Below the pieces are notes generated by a model. That model searched no databases and was not told the DNA's origin. It saw only the letters and a program-made list of their open reading frames with translations. From Streptomyces aureus (GTDB taxonomy: Bacteria; Actinomycetota; Actinomycetes; Streptomycetales; Streptomycetaceae), in the NCBI RefSeq assembly GCF_000725495.1, contig NZ_JNZD01000013.1:310001-374000 (forward strand): 64,000 bases of DNA. The letters run 5' to 3'. This document shows, in pieces, positions 11,201-17,140 of this stretch. The position numbers and the translations under genes were made by a program. How positions within the stretch are numbered: the first letter of the stretch is position 1; every line of letters starts with the position of its first letter.

Positions 11201-12487
11201 GCCGACCGCTTCGCCTACGGCAGCGACAACCCGCTGACCATGACCGACCCCAGCGGTCACTGGTCGATCATGGGTGCCATCAAGTCCGTGGGGCACAAGC
11301 TCAAGAAGAAGGCCTCCTCGGCCTGGCACCACTCCAGCGTGCGCCGCGCGATCAGCTCCGGCATCAAGCACGTCAAGAACGTCGTCCACCAGATCAAGAA
11401 GCACGGCATCCGCGGCGCGGCCAAGCACTACGCCCGCAAGGCCGCCCACTACGTCCGCGACCACTATCCCGCCGTCTACCACTACGTCAAGCACAAGTAC
11501 CAACGCGCCCGGCAGATCGTGCACCATGCGATCAAGAGAGCGAAGAGCTACTACCACCGCAGCGTCAAGGCGGTCACGCACGCGGCCAAGGCGGTCAGCA
11601 AGAAGCTGAAGCAGGCCAAGAGGGCCGCGGACAAGTTCATCAAGAAGCACAAGACCGCGATCGTCGCGACGCTCGTCACCCTGGCGGTGGTCGGTGCGGC
11701 CGTCTGTGTCGTCGCCACCGCCGGTGCCTGCATCGGAGCCATCGGCGGAGCCATGCTGGAAGGCGCCGCGATGGGCGGCGTCGAAGGCGCGGTCGCCGGC
11801 GGCATCACGGCCGCGATAGCCGAGGGCGGATCAGCCCTCGTCGGAGCGGGAGTCGCCGCCACGGCGGGCGGCGGAGCGGTAGCGGTCGAAGCCTCGGCGG
11901 GCGAGGAGGCGGCAGCGGGTTCCTCCGCCGCCAAGTCGGTCAGCTCGGCGGCACCGAAGGCCCGCGAGGGCGAGGGGGCCTCCGCAGGAGCGAACGAGTC
12001 GCGGCCCATGAGGCCCACGGCGCGCGGCGCCGGATCCAGGAAGAACCCGGCTCGTGTGGAGACCCATGCGGCTACGGGCGATTGGACGGTCGAAGGCCGC
12101 CTCGCACAGGCCGATCAAATGGTTCAGGATTTCGCGCTGAAGGGCGCGCGCGGCGGAGCCGGCATGGGGCGCACATACGTCGGTACGGTCAGCACGCATG
12201 ACGGTACTATCGTGCTCTCTTCGTCTGGATCTCTGCCGTTGGAGCCGCCGGGCGCACAGGGTCCGATCCGTGGTATGTGCGCCGAGGGCAACGGGGCGTG
12301 TTCTCTGCCCGGACGTGTCGAAGACATGCGTTTCACCAAGGCGTACGAGGTGTTCCGCGGCGACGACGGCGGGCTGGCCGTACGCATGAAGCCCGTTTGC
12401 AAGGGTTGTCAGCGCGACTACCCTGACAGGGGCATTTTCCCCCATGATGCGGTGGGCCAGCCGGGTGGCGATTGGAACGACAAGTAG
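2228..12487 (+). CDS. Giant Rhs/YD-repeat polymorphic toxin with LamG modules and deaminase-like C-terminal tip
   Basis: Predicted secreted or surface-delivered 3419-residue protein. The ATG at 2228 has AAAGGA five bases upstream; an in-frame ATG at 2198 has none. Order: basic signal-like N-terminus with a hydrophobic core (about residues 22-38); DNRLRE-type beta domain (370-548); fibronectin-like segment (555-654); Rhs entry (about 660); LamG 1 (900-1134); LamG 2 (1182-1411); many YD repeats with the xYGYDxxGNxT pattern; LamG 3 (1940-2151); more YD repeats; and the Rhs-associated core, ending near 3010 with ARWYNPDTGQFASRDT and MTDPSGHW. The tip has a very Lys/His-rich stretch (3015-3140), a hydrophobic Gly/Ala segment (3145-3225) and a toxin domain. 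That domain carries C3351-A-E, then 37 residues, then CKGC at 3391-3394, the zinc-site layout of deaminase-fold toxins. The exact deaminase family is not assigned. Downstream genes are immunity candidates. Confidence 0.9.
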   Translation: MFPALRRRSTQPPPRSSRRRAARVLVLVVCFLLSFVPTAEEAVAQGMTLPALSMPKLSVSGLWDWVRSPHLKLPRQQGGSASGLKHTASAARTRAKGGRGHKAGRGKGELPEYTRHGHGKKRVTTGAADGRDGFKASTSKRVAAKSSATTDVFRNANGTTTKRVYFSRHNYRAADGSWKPIDTTPVKSGGRWREKANDVAVNLADGAGDDRLASVESRSGHQVAYALDGAKDVPGVTGADGTVTYAGVLPDTDLKLVPLADGVKEKIVLSSAKAPTSWAFKLDAKGLKPRLADEGSVEFTDASGAVVERIPHAFMQDSHLNRRSGEPARSQAVGYALSRSGDDWILTMTADRSWLGSEKRVWPVTVDPTLAVSDSTYAESGLAGDHSTEDVLKVGSYDSGTHSANSFLHLTGLTGMISGQSVSAASLHLFDIWAATCTAEPFSVAPISASWSGSSVTAFPGPAWDSTALGSLTANPGAACSNSGGSRSTGTWMNVPLSTAWFNGVAGGTVSNHGLALYSTNSDALHWKQFDSVNAPTSYRPYLDLTLNGNVAPQIDASYPPDNYNTQTLKPELVAYGYDSDNYPGSALKYQFQLLDASTGSVISDSGLISGGDWTVPAGKMTWGGTYLWQVRTYDSLLYSPWTQSELTATVPQPVVTSGLSQNTDGHDFDPAVGNYTTSDTDADVQTVGPSLSVERDYNSLDPRVDGAFGAGWSTVADMEATEVKDSSGAVASVNITYPDGSQVGFGKNADGSFTPPPGRWASLSATTAPAGYKLVDKDDTAYLFQQAVTGRTGTYAITSITDYAGRAETFAYTSGQLTTITSQVSGRKLNLTWLTPSGATAPHVSTVATDAAKTGDSSTIATWNYSYTGDSLTKVCPPEDPTHCTNYGYANGNHYRTTVLDADPFAYWRMGETSGTTAADGVDTNEGNLNGGYHNVTLGSAGPLASSHAASFNGTSSYVSIPSTPGATRTYASVSLWFKTSQAGGVLFYYGDKPLTDSDPVANTKYNTPALYIGTNGKLHGCFAMAAGCNTPLQSAGTVNNNAWHQVVLTSAGNTQSMYLDGALTGTMAGSLWSWNQPYVTFGAGVDTHGWPDMPTDTLGHYNGLMAEAAIFNQPLNASTIAGQYAAAKASSKVLQTITLPSGKTQNTVQYNAVDDTISQETDNNGGVWKLVPPTVTGSSQVYRSAVMGGRPSGYWRLNDTSGAAAANEVNTGHATYNNVTLGDTGPFGSADVKAASFANASSSYASPGTQEVDTSKSFSVSAWVNLGSTARNYTAVSQDGTYHAGFYLGYEHSQNKWALRVPTADSSSGNLTTQAVYSTAIAATGQWTHLAAGYDATSGQLSLYVNGALQGTVARPNVWSATGALQIGRGLYAGSETDYWNGSLAEVAVYRSALSAAQVSQQWTAYKSSSGVAPVRTVQIQVPTPDGSTKYISYGYDVDNGDRVLSQTDALGNRTTYGYDTSGFVYTTTDPDGNTTTTGHDVRGNVVSKSTCQNQAQNLCETDYYTYYPDDTTANPAPDPRNDLLLTERDGRSSGPTDNTYLTTYGYDAYGNQTTVTTPPVPGFPGGRTTTTTYTTSTTPAADSGNAPAYLEASTVTPGGATTTYTYNHNGDLAKQTDANGASVAYGYDNIGRRTSSTEKSDSYPSGLTTSYAYDKDDQVVSDTAPPVTDRVTGATHTAQTTTVYDADGNATSETVKDLTGGDGPRRTEWTYDSGNRKNGESQVSAFNADGTDKTLQTTSYTYDVYGNVITEVDASGNETDYTFDADNRQITATQPGYTGDPDHPSAARTLTLDSRAYDPAGRLASVTDSMGFTTSYTYTDNGLPSTITRTDAVTDPNNPKSFVQQANTYDAAGNLTKEISNDGTTTTTYAVDAASRTTKTTLDPSGVNRSDTVSYDPDDHVVTSTHTGASGNPETTSYAYDALGNTTSATVHDGTTAPVGRWKLNETSGTNAADSSGANNAATLTSGVTRSTDHGGSAVFNGTSTSYAETTSPVVDTATGYTVSAWVKLGSTAANSTFVSQNGNSTSAFQLYYSSGANNWAFGGHSGDTTDATWTAAYGGTPVVGQWTHLTGVYDPAAGQFSLYVNGTLAATKAFTTPWNGNGTFDIGRKMSSGTWGEYANGSVADVQAYSDALSAGQVSSLYGGTLPAANSTVHTTRAHLDDRGLPTWAADANGNVTSYSYDEAGNAAVTTAPTANAETVDPSTGTSSVAASHPVAYTGYNTFGEVAETKDPNGNVVTTGYDPLGQEVSQTLPSYTPPGSSTAITPVTSTQYNAAGQITSETDALGKVTSYTYDQLGDQVNETLPGGRTSHSTYDTNGDLLSVTDPTGAVTQATYDYLGRQLTSTDVERRPSQAAYTTVNHYDAPGGLLSSSVSPNGVTTAFTYNAAGEQTKVVDGANNTTQYAYDLDGRVSKVTNPDNTYATTAYDAFGNTVGTAEYDSTAMLRRTTSAQYDPEGNLTSSTDGNGHTTTFAFDATGMVTKEVQPVAAGKSITTSFGYDAVGNLTRFTDGNGYDASGNPVAGHDWLTTYNKWGLPESQIEPSTPTYPAVADRTYTTVYDGAGRVSKQLSPGGVSVVDSYDQTTGDLTRQTGSGAEATTADHTYSYDSDGRVTSAAAPGTDDTFTYDDRGDLLTTAGPSGTSSFAYGGDGQMTSRTDAAGTSTYGYDTAGRLKTVNDAATGSTATIGYNTMSLPSSISYGTGKAGRSFGYDWAHRLTSDTLTKPAGGTEASIAYDYDLNDNETSKTTTGFTGAATNTYTYDWADRLASWNNGTTTATYGYDNAGNRTRVGADTYTYNARNELTSDGKSSYSYTARGTLSSTTSGGQTATTAADAFNRVITSGTKTYGYDGLDRMVTAGLGGSNQTFSYTGMGNDLASDGGTTYGRDPGGALVGINASGTKVLAMTDAHDDVVGQFTDSGTALTGSTTYDPFGKSLSTLGMVGSLGYQSEWTDPDTNQVDMAARWYNPDTGQFASRDTVGLSPVPDSVNADRFAYGSDNPLTMTDPSGHWSIMGAIKSVGHKLKKKASSAWHHSSVRRAISSGIKHVKNVVHQIKKHGIRGAAKHYARKAAHYVRDHYPAVYHYVKHKYQRARQIVHHAIKRAKSYYHRSVKAVTHAAKAVSKKLKQAKRAADKFIKKHKTAIVATLVTLAVVGAAVCVVATAGACIGAIGGAMLEGAAMGGVEGAVAGGITAAIAEGGSALVGAGVAATAGGGAVAVEASAGEEAAAGSSAAKSVSSAAPKAREGEGASAGANESRPMRPTARGAGSRKNPARVETHAATGDWTVEGRLAQADQMVQDFALKGARGGAGMGRTYVGTVSTHDGTIVLSSSGSLPLEPPGAQGPIRGMCAEGNGACSLPGRVEDMRFTKAYEVFRGDDGGLAVRMKPVCKGCQRDYPDRGIFPHDAVGQPGGDWNDK

Positions 12488-12501
12488 GCATGGAGAATCA
12501 G

Positions 12502-12987
12502 ATGATCCTCGTCGACAACGAGATCGGCCTAGTTCGATGGGCAGATCTGAGCTGCGGTTGCGGTGCGAACGCCGCCCACCTTCCGGCTGATCTCCGTCGG
12601 TTCTTCGAGGCGCGCACTCGCGACGAGGCCATGAATACAGGTGTCGCTGAACACGTGCTCATTCAGTCCTTTCCACAGGAGCCGGCAGTCGCTGTGACGG
12701 GCGTTCTCATGGCCGGCCTGGCAAGTGATCTCCCACTGGCGGCACGAGTGGAGGCTCTTGATCTGCTCCTCAGGCTCGTTTTCAACGACGATGACGACGC
12801 TTCTGAAGCATGCCAAGACATCGCCAGGAACGGCGCCTGGGTGCTTTATTCGGACCTTGTCGCGAATCGCTCCCCGGCTCTCACGGCATACGCGTTCCAG
12901 ATCCTTCAGGTGATCGACCCCGGCGAGCGGCTCGAAGCCCTGAAGTCGTCGGGACAGATCTCCCTTCCATCGGATCTCGTGGGCTGA
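12502..12987 (+). CDS. Probable immunity protein for the Rhs toxin tip
   Basis: 161-residue protein I do not recognise by family. It starts MILVDNEIGLVRWADLSCGCG and is otherwise largely helical, acidic and Leu/Ala rich, with a run of four Asp near the middle (FNDDDDASEA), as in many small HEAT-like immunity proteins. The ATG at 12502 is preferred because GGAG lies six bases upstream; an ATG at 12490 is in frame but lacks a Shine-Dalgarno. It begins 15 bases after the Rhs stop, the classical immunity position, and its bases are visibly less GC-rich than the surroundings, as expected for an exchangeable tip/immunity cassette. A strong hairpin follows. The immunity role is inferred from position. 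Confidence 0.6.
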   Translation: MILVDNEIGLVRWADLSCGCGANAAHLPADLRRFFEARTRDEAMNTGVAEHVLIQSFPQEPAVAVTGVLMAGLASDLPLAARVEALDLLLRLVFNDDDDASEACQDIARNGAWVLYSDLVANRSPALTAYAFQILQVIDPGERLEALKSSGQISLPSDLVG

Positions 12988-13007
12988 AAATTCAACGCAG
13001 GCAAATG

Positions 13008-13044
13008 GGCTTGACGCCGGGGCATACAGCCCCGGCGTCAAGCC
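13008..13044. terminator. Perfect 15-bp hairpin after the immunity gene
   Basis: GGCTTGACGCCGGGG (13008-13022) and its exact complement (13030-13044) flank a 7-nt loop, followed by GTTTCC. It stands 21 nt after the immunity stop and before the next ribosome binding site, so it probably ends the Rhs/immunity transcript. Confidence 0.75.
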
Positions 13045-13100
13045 GTTTCCATACATCGCTCACATTCGACATGCCTGCGATCTCCCAAAGGAAAGGAACG

Positions 13101-13727
13101 ATGACGACCGACTTTCCTCGGGAGCTCGAGGACAAGCTCTCCCTCGCCGGATTCTCATTCCTGGAAGTCGTCGAGCCTCGTGACGATCTCGTTCCGTGTC
13201 TCGTCGCTCGGTATGTGACGTACTTGCAGCTCGATGACGGGCGCTGGGACGTCGCCGTCAAGCATGAAGGGCCGGACCTTGGGGGCAGGTTCAATGCGGA
13301 GTGGGAGCGGGCCGCGCGGGAGCGTGGGCTGTTCTCGACTGCGCGGGACGGCCGGCGGGAGTTTTTGCTCGGGTTGGACATCCGCGCCGATGTGGCGAAC
13401 CAGGAGGGAGAGGACGAGGCGCCTCCCGTCTATCGATGGGTGCGCGTCCAGGTCCTTGATGCGTGGGACATCGCCGGCGTCGGCTGTGCGACGGGTGTCT
13501 TCGGGGCGGGTGCCAACAATCCGACCTTCGGCGCCGCGTCGTTGAGTGGTGACGTGGTGATGGCCGCCTCCTACTGGCAGGCCGGCATCGGGTTCACCGG
13601 CGCCTCGCACCCGGAACGCATCGCGACCCTGCGGGAGCATGCACAGCGCATCGCGTCCTACGACCACGTCGAACTGGCGCAGCGGCAGTGGGCCGAGCGC
13701 TGGCTCGCCTGGAGCCAAGGTCGATGA
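13101..13727 (+). CDS. Hypothetical protein, possible second immunity or accessory gene
   Basis: 208-residue soluble protein starting MTTDFPRELEDKLSLAGF. I do not recognise the family. It has no signal peptide or membrane segment; mixed alpha/beta text includes ARYVTYLQLDDGRWDVAV, a central RWVRVQVLDAWDIAGVG strand and an amphipathic C-terminal helix rich in Arg, Glu and Trp. The start is set by AAAGGAACG just upstream of the ATG at 13101; the long in-frame extension to 12810 overlaps the immunity gene in another frame and is not credible. It follows the Rhs/immunity pair on the same strand but lies beyond a strong hairpin, so it may be separately transcribed. A second immunity protein or an orphan from an earlier toxin tip is possible but unproven. 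Confidence 0.55.
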   Translation: MTTDFPRELEDKLSLAGFSFLEVVEPRDDLVPCLVARYVTYLQLDDGRWDVAVKHEGPDLGGRFNAEWERAARERGLFSTARDGRREFLLGLDIRADVANQEGEDEAPPVYRWVRVQVLDAWDIAGVGCATGVFGAGANNPTFGAASLSGDVVMAASYWQAGIGFTGASHPERIATLREHAQRIASYDHVELAQRQWAERWLAWSQGR

Positions 13728-13733
13728 GGCGAA

Positions 13734-13779
13734 AAACTGCGCGGCCCTGTCGAGAATCCTCGGCAGGGCCGCGCAGTTT
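13734..13779. terminator. Long bidirectional hairpin terminator
   Basis: A 16-bp perfect stem (13734-13749 with 13764-13779, starting AAACTGCGCGGCCCTG) is extended inward by CGAG/CTCG around AATC. A-rich and T-rich ends on the two strands suit termination of the plus-strand gene ending at 13727 and of the convergent minus-strand gene ending at 13863. Confidence 0.8.
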
Positions 13780-13784
13780 CGGTC

Positions 13785-13822
13785 CCGGGGTCGACAAACG
13801 GCCCGCTGCTCGTCGACCCCGG
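13785..13822. terminator. Second hairpin between convergent genes
   Basis: CCGGGGTCGAC (13785-13795) pairs perfectly with GTCGACCCCGG (13812-13822) across a 16-nt loop. It directly follows the hairpin at 13734-13779 and probably serves the minus-strand gene ending at 13863. Confidence 0.6.
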
Positions 13823-13862
13823 AAGCGGACCGATCACGCCCGTCCCAAGGAGGCTTCGAGGG

Positions 13863-14264
13863 CTACGCCTTGGGGTCGGCATCGCGGCCTCGGGCGCGCT
13901 TTTCCTCCTGGGCGTTGATGTAGTTGTAGACGGTGAACCGGCTGACGCCCAGCGCGCTCGCCACCGTTTCCACCCCGTGCCGCACCGAGAACGCCCCGCG
14001 GGCCTCCAGGATGCGCACGATCTCCTGCTTGGCCTTGCGGTCCAGTTCCGCGAGCGGCACGCCCCGTTTGCGCTCCAGGGCGGCGAGGATGTGGTCGAGC
14101 GAGTCGGCGAGCTGGGGCAGGCGCACGGCCACGACGTCCGCACCCTCCCAGGACAGCACGACGTCGTCCACGCCGGCCTCCCCGGGCGGGAGCATCTCGC
14201 CGCCCATGGCGTCGACGAGCGGCTTGACCGCCGCGACGAACGGGTCGTCCGCGATGCCGGTCAC
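13863..14264 (-). CDS. HTH_22-type helix-turn-helix protein
   Basis: 133-residue protein, MTGIADDPFVAAVKPLVDAMGG, with a C-terminal YheO-like HTH (HTH_22): LDRKAKQEIVRILEARGAF, then the recognition helix region SALGVSRFTVYNYIN. The PAS-like N-terminal domain of full YheO proteins (about 240 residues) is reduced to some 70 residues. The GTG start overlaps the stop of the upstream small gene by four bases (GTGA), so translation is probably coupled. It lies beside hyi, glxR and gcl and may regulate glyoxylate metabolism, though the palindromes at those promoters look more like IclR/AllR sites. DNA binding is a family inference. Confidence 0.75.
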   Translation of the reverse strand: MTGIADDPFVAAVKPLVDAMGGEMLPPGEAGVDDVVLSWEGADVVAVRLPQLADSLDHILAALERKRGVPLAELDRKAKQEIVRILEARGAFSVRHGVETVASALGVSRFTVYNYINAQEEKRARGRDADPKA

Positions 14265-14521
14265 TTATCGCCCTCCCCCGTCTCGCCCAGCACGTTCACC
14301 TGGAGCGAGACACGGGTGGCGCCCGCCTCCAGGACCTTGCGCAGGAGCACGTCGACGGCGGTGAGCACGGCGTCCGCGCCGCCCTCCGCCGTGTTGCCGA
14401 ACGGGCCGACGTCCACCGCGTCCAGCTCGGCCGTCTCGATGACCTCGCGGGCGACCAGGGCATGCCGCGGCGCCTCGTCGAGGTCGAAGGGCTCGGTCGT
14501 GAACTCCACTCTCAATCGCAC
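14261..14521 (-). CDS. Small conserved protein, function unknown
   Basis: 86-residue acidic protein, MRLRVEFTTEPFDLDEAPRH, ending VSLQVNVLGETGEGDK. The beta-alpha-beta pattern (RLRVEFTTEPF ... ATRVSLQVNVLGE) suggests a small ferredoxin-like or thiamine-binding-like fold, but I cannot name a family. Its stop overlaps the HTH gene start by four bases, so the two form one transcript reading away from hyi. Its start faces hyi across 226 nt, which must contain both promoters. Confidence 0.7.
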   Translation of the reverse strand: MRLRVEFTTEPFDLDEAPRHALVAREVIETAELDAVDVGPFGNTAEGGADAVLTAVDVLLRKVLEAGATRVSLQVNVLGETGEGDK

Positions 14522-14609
14522 GCGCTCAACCTACTGCGCACCGTGGACGGCGCGGCAAGCCCCCTGCGGCCCGAGGTGGGCACGGTCACCCCTTTCCGCC
14601 GGGACCCCC

Positions 14610-14639
14610 TTGACAAGCCGCTCACCCCGGCGGCAATCT
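14610..14639 (+). promoter_or_regulatory. Predicted hyi-glxR promoter
   Basis: TTGACA (14610-14615), an 18-nt spacer and CAATCT (14634-14639). The -35 is perfect and the -10 weak. The first of two 15-bp palindromes starts at the last base of the -10, so a bound repressor would block the start site near 14646. Confidence 0.55.
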
Positions 14640-14653
14640 TCCATTGGGCAGAA
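14639..14653. promoter_or_regulatory. Distal operator half of the hyi promoter pair
   Basis: TTCCATTGGGCAGAA, an imperfect palindrome of the type TTC-N9-GAA. It matches the distal gcl site (read in the gcl direction, TTCCAGATAGCAGAA) at 11 of 15 bases, sharing TTCCA-N4-GCAGAA. Its centre lies exactly 21 bp from the next site. Confidence 0.6.
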
Positions 14654-14659
14654 AACAAC

Positions 14660-14674
14660 TTCCACAATGCGGAA
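14660..14674. promoter_or_regulatory. Proximal operator of the hyi promoter pair
   Basis: TTCCACAATGCGGAA, a near-perfect palindrome. It fits the same TTCCRYRATRCGGAA pattern as the proximal gcl site. It lies about 74 nt before the hyi ATG and downstream of the predicted start of transcription. Confidence 0.7.
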
Positions 14675-14747
14675 TAGTAGAGAGTAGTCCTCCATCGCCG
14701 AGCCGGCCGACAACACGGCCGCCACCACGGAAGGGAGCGCCGACCTC

Positions 14748-15587
14748 ATGGGCTTCGCGGACCAGCGCTTCAGCGTCAACCTGTCGATCCTCTTCACGGA
14801 ACTCCCGCTCCTGGAGCGTCCGGCGGCCGCCGCCGCGGCGGGCTTCACGGCGGTCGAGCTGTGGTGGCCCTGGCCCGACGCGCCCACCCCGGAGGCGTCC
14901 GAACTCGACGCCCTGAGGACGGCGATCGAGACCGCCGGCGTCCGGCTGACCGGGCTGAACTTCTACGCCGGACAGCTGCCCGGACCCGACCGGGGCGCCC
15001 TGTCCCTGCCCGGGGAGGAGTCCGCCCGGTTCCGGGCCAACATCGACGTGGCCGCCGACTTCGCCGCCTCGCTCGGCTGCACGGCGCTCAACGCCCTGTA
15101 CGGCAACCGTGTCGCCGGCGTGGACCCGGACGAGCAGGACGCGCTCGCGCTGGAGAACCTGGTCCTCGCGGCGCGGGCCGCGGACCGGATCGGCGCGGTC
15201 CTGCTCGTCGAGACCCTGAACGAGCGGGAGTCCCCTGACTATCCGCTGGTCAGCGCCCCCGCCGGTGTCGCCGTCGTCGACAAGGTCAACGCGGCGACCG
15301 GTCTCGGCAACGCCCGGTTCCTCATGGACCTCTACCACCTGGCCATGAACGGCGAGGACCTGCCGCGGGTGATCGCCGACCACGCCGACCGGACCGGTCA
15401 CGTGCAGATCGCCGACTGCCCGGGCCGGGCCGCGCCGGGCACCGGAACGCTCCCCCTGGAGGAGCTGCTCGACCGGCTGGCCGCAGCCGGCTACGCGGGC
15501 TGGATCGGCCTGGAGTACAAGCCGGGCGACGGGCCGAGCGCCGACGCCTTCGGCTGGCTGCCCGCGACCGCCCGCGCCGCCCGCTGA
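14748..15587 (+). CDS. hyi: Hydroxypyruvate isomerase
   Basis: Cytoplasmic TIM-barrel isomerase interconverting hydroxypyruvate and tartronate semialdehyde in glyoxylate assimilation. At 279 residues it has typical Hyi length. The N-terminus FSVNLSILFTELPLLER is the family barrel strand. Metal and catalytic segments are VETLNERE (first acidic ligand), MDLYHLAMNGED (D/H pair), HVQIADCPGR and the C-terminal GLEYKP. The ATG at 14748 has GGGAG upstream. It is first in a two-gene operon with glxR, 86 nt downstream, and sits behind tandem palindromes shared with gcl. Together with Gcl and GlxR it would handle glyoxylate from allantoin breakdown, consistent with the uraD/uraH genes nearby. Confidence 0.92.
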   Translation: MGFADQRFSVNLSILFTELPLLERPAAAAAAGFTAVELWWPWPDAPTPEASELDALRTAIETAGVRLTGLNFYAGQLPGPDRGALSLPGEESARFRANIDVAADFAASLGCTALNALYGNRVAGVDPDEQDALALENLVLAARAADRIGAVLLVETLNERESPDYPLVSAPAGVAVVDKVNAATGLGNARFLMDLYHLAMNGEDLPRVIADHADRTGHVQIADCPGRAAPGTGTLPLEELLDRLAAAGYAGWIGLEYKPGDGPSADAFGWLPATARAAR

Positions 15588-15673
15588 GCAGCAGCGGGAG
15601 CGACAGCGACAGCGGCAGCAACAGGAGCGGCAGCACCCCGATGACGCACCACGCATCCCAGAGAGGCACCCTC

Positions 15674-16567
15674 GTGAGCGACAACCTCCCCAAGGTGGCA
15701 TGGATCGGCCTCGGCATCATGGGCTCGCCCATGTCGGAGAACCTGATCAAGGCCGGGTACGACGTCACCGGCTACACGCTGGAACAGGACAAGCTGGAAC
15801 GCCTGACCGCCGCCGGCGGCACCGCCGCGGCCTCGATCGCCGAGGCCGTGCGGGACGCCGACGTGGTGATCACGATGGTGCCCGCCTCCCCGCAGGTCGA
15901 GGCCGTCGCGTACGGCCCCGACGGCGTCCTGGAGAACGTGCGGCCCGGCACCCTGCTGATCGACATGTCCTCGATCACCCCGCAGACCTCGGTGGACCTC
16001 GCCCGGGCCGGCGCCGAGAAGGGCGTACGGGTGCTCGACGCCCCGGTGTCGGGGGGCGAGGCCGGAGCCGTCGAGGCCGTTCTGTCGATCATGGTCGGCG
16101 GTGACCAGGAGGCCTTCGACGAGGCGGAGCCGCTCTTCGAGGCACTCGGCAGGACCATCGTGCTGTGCGGTCCGCACGGCTCGGGCCAGACCGTGAAGGC
16201 GGCGAACCAGCTGATCGTCGCCGTGAACATCCAGGCGTGCGCGGAGGCGGTCGTCTTCCTGGAGCGGTCCGGCGTGGACCTCAAGGCCGCGCTCGACGTC
16301 CTCGGCGGCGGCCTCGCGGGCTCCACCGTGCTCGCGCGCAAGAAGGACAACTTCCTGAACCGCGACTTCAAGCCGGGGTTCCGCGTCGACCTGCACCACA
16401 AGGACATGGGCATCGTGACGGACGCCGCCCGGAACGTGGGCGCCGCGCTGCCGGTCGGCGCGGTGGTCGCCCAGCTCGTCGCCGGTCTGCGCGCGCAGGG
16501 CGACGGCGGCCTCGACCACTCCGCGCTGCTGCGCGGGGTCGAACGCCTCTCCGGCACCCGGGTCTGA
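15674..16567 (+). CDS. glxR: 2-hydroxy-3-oxopropionate (tartronate semialdehyde) reductase
   Basis: NAD(P)H-dependent beta-hydroxyacid dehydrogenase that reduces tartronate semialdehyde to D-glycerate. The 297-residue protein has a Rossmann N-terminus VAWIGLGIMGSPMSENL, the substrate-binding motif DAPVSGGEAGAV in the middle and the catalytic lysine helix GSGQTVKAANQLIV. The GTG at 15674 is preferred because GAGAGG lies seven bases before it; an ATG at 15641 is in frame but its GGAG is 14 bases away. It is cotranscribed with hyi and supplies the step after Gcl/Hyi. A compact hairpin follows at 16573. Confidence 0.9.
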   Translation: MSDNLPKVAWIGLGIMGSPMSENLIKAGYDVTGYTLEQDKLERLTAAGGTAAASIAEAVRDADVVITMVPASPQVEAVAYGPDGVLENVRPGTLLIDMSSITPQTSVDLARAGAEKGVRVLDAPVSGGEAGAVEAVLSIMVGGDQEAFDEAEPLFEALGRTIVLCGPHGSGQTVKAANQLIVAVNIQACAEAVVFLERSGVDLKAALDVLGGGLAGSTVLARKKDNFLNRDFKPGFRVDLHHKDMGIVTDAARNVGAALPVGAVVAQLVAGLRAQGDGGLDHSALLRGVERLSGTRV

Positions 16568-16572
16568 GGCAG

Positions 16573-16591
16573 GGCCGGGCTCCGCCCGGCC
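16573..16591. terminator. Hairpin after glxR
   Basis: GGCCGGGC-TCC-GCCCGGCC, an 8-bp perfect stem with a 3-nt loop and no T-run, five bases after the glxR stop. This is typical of Streptomyces terminators. Confidence 0.7.
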
Positions 16592-16874
16592 GTCCGAGAC
16601 GTCCGGGTCGCGGTGGCGCCGACAAGTCCTGTCGCGCCCAGGTGCCGCCGCGGCCCGGATCCACTTCCCCGAACCACTTCGGGAGAGATGAGCTCCCGCA
16701 CCATGTCGTCGAACGGCCCGAATGAGGGGTGGCCGTCGCGCGCCACGGTGCGGGCGGGGTGAGGACCGCGGTGGCGAGCGAGCCAGTGCGGTGGTCAAGG
16801 ATCCGGTGCGCCTTCCCGACCTGAGGGAAGGGCGCTCCGGTCCGTCGCCGCCACCGCGGTCCCCACGCCACGCG

Positions 16875-16957
16875 GGGCAGGTCGCGTACGGCCTGGCTCC
16901 GACCCTCCCCGCACAGGGCAGCTCGCGTACGACCTCGGCCGGGGCCCGCCCCACACA
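16875..16957. repeat. Imperfect 42-bp direct repeat
   Basis: Two adjacent units, each starting GGGCAG-G/C-TCGCGTACG and ending in CCCC-GCACA or CCCC-ACACA, lie in non-coding DNA. Similarity is clear at the ends and weak in the middle. No function is visible. Confidence 0.4.
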
Positions 16958-17140
16958 GGGCTCCAGCCCCCGACCTCACCCCCCAAGACCCCGTCCGGCG
17001 GCGCGAACGTACCGTCGCGCCCGGCCTCGCGCCGTCGGACGGCAGCCCTGCCTGCGTCCGGAAAGGACCGGCGCCGGACACCTGCTCCGGGTGCGGATTC
17101 CGGCGGCGCCCAGCAGCCTTGGACCATGGAGGCTGACGGC

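Larger units (their letters stand above)
16568..17140. other. Intergenic region after glxR
   Basis: About 570 nt with no gene I can support. It contains the glxR hairpin and an imperfect 42-bp direct repeat at 16875-16957. Open frames on both strands are Pro/Arg rich, lack ribosome binding sites and match no family I know. The promoter of the small gene at 17141 must lie here but is not obvious. Confidence 0.5.

Noticed and set aside
12010-13780. Mobile element at the lower-GC Rhs tip and immunity region
   Set aside because: No transposase, integrase, terminal repeats or target duplications are seen; tip exchange by recombination explains the composition.
16568-17140. Several 150-270 codon frames on both strands after glxR
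   Set aside because: All are Pro/Arg/Ser-rich, overlap each other and lack ribosome binding sites and known domains.
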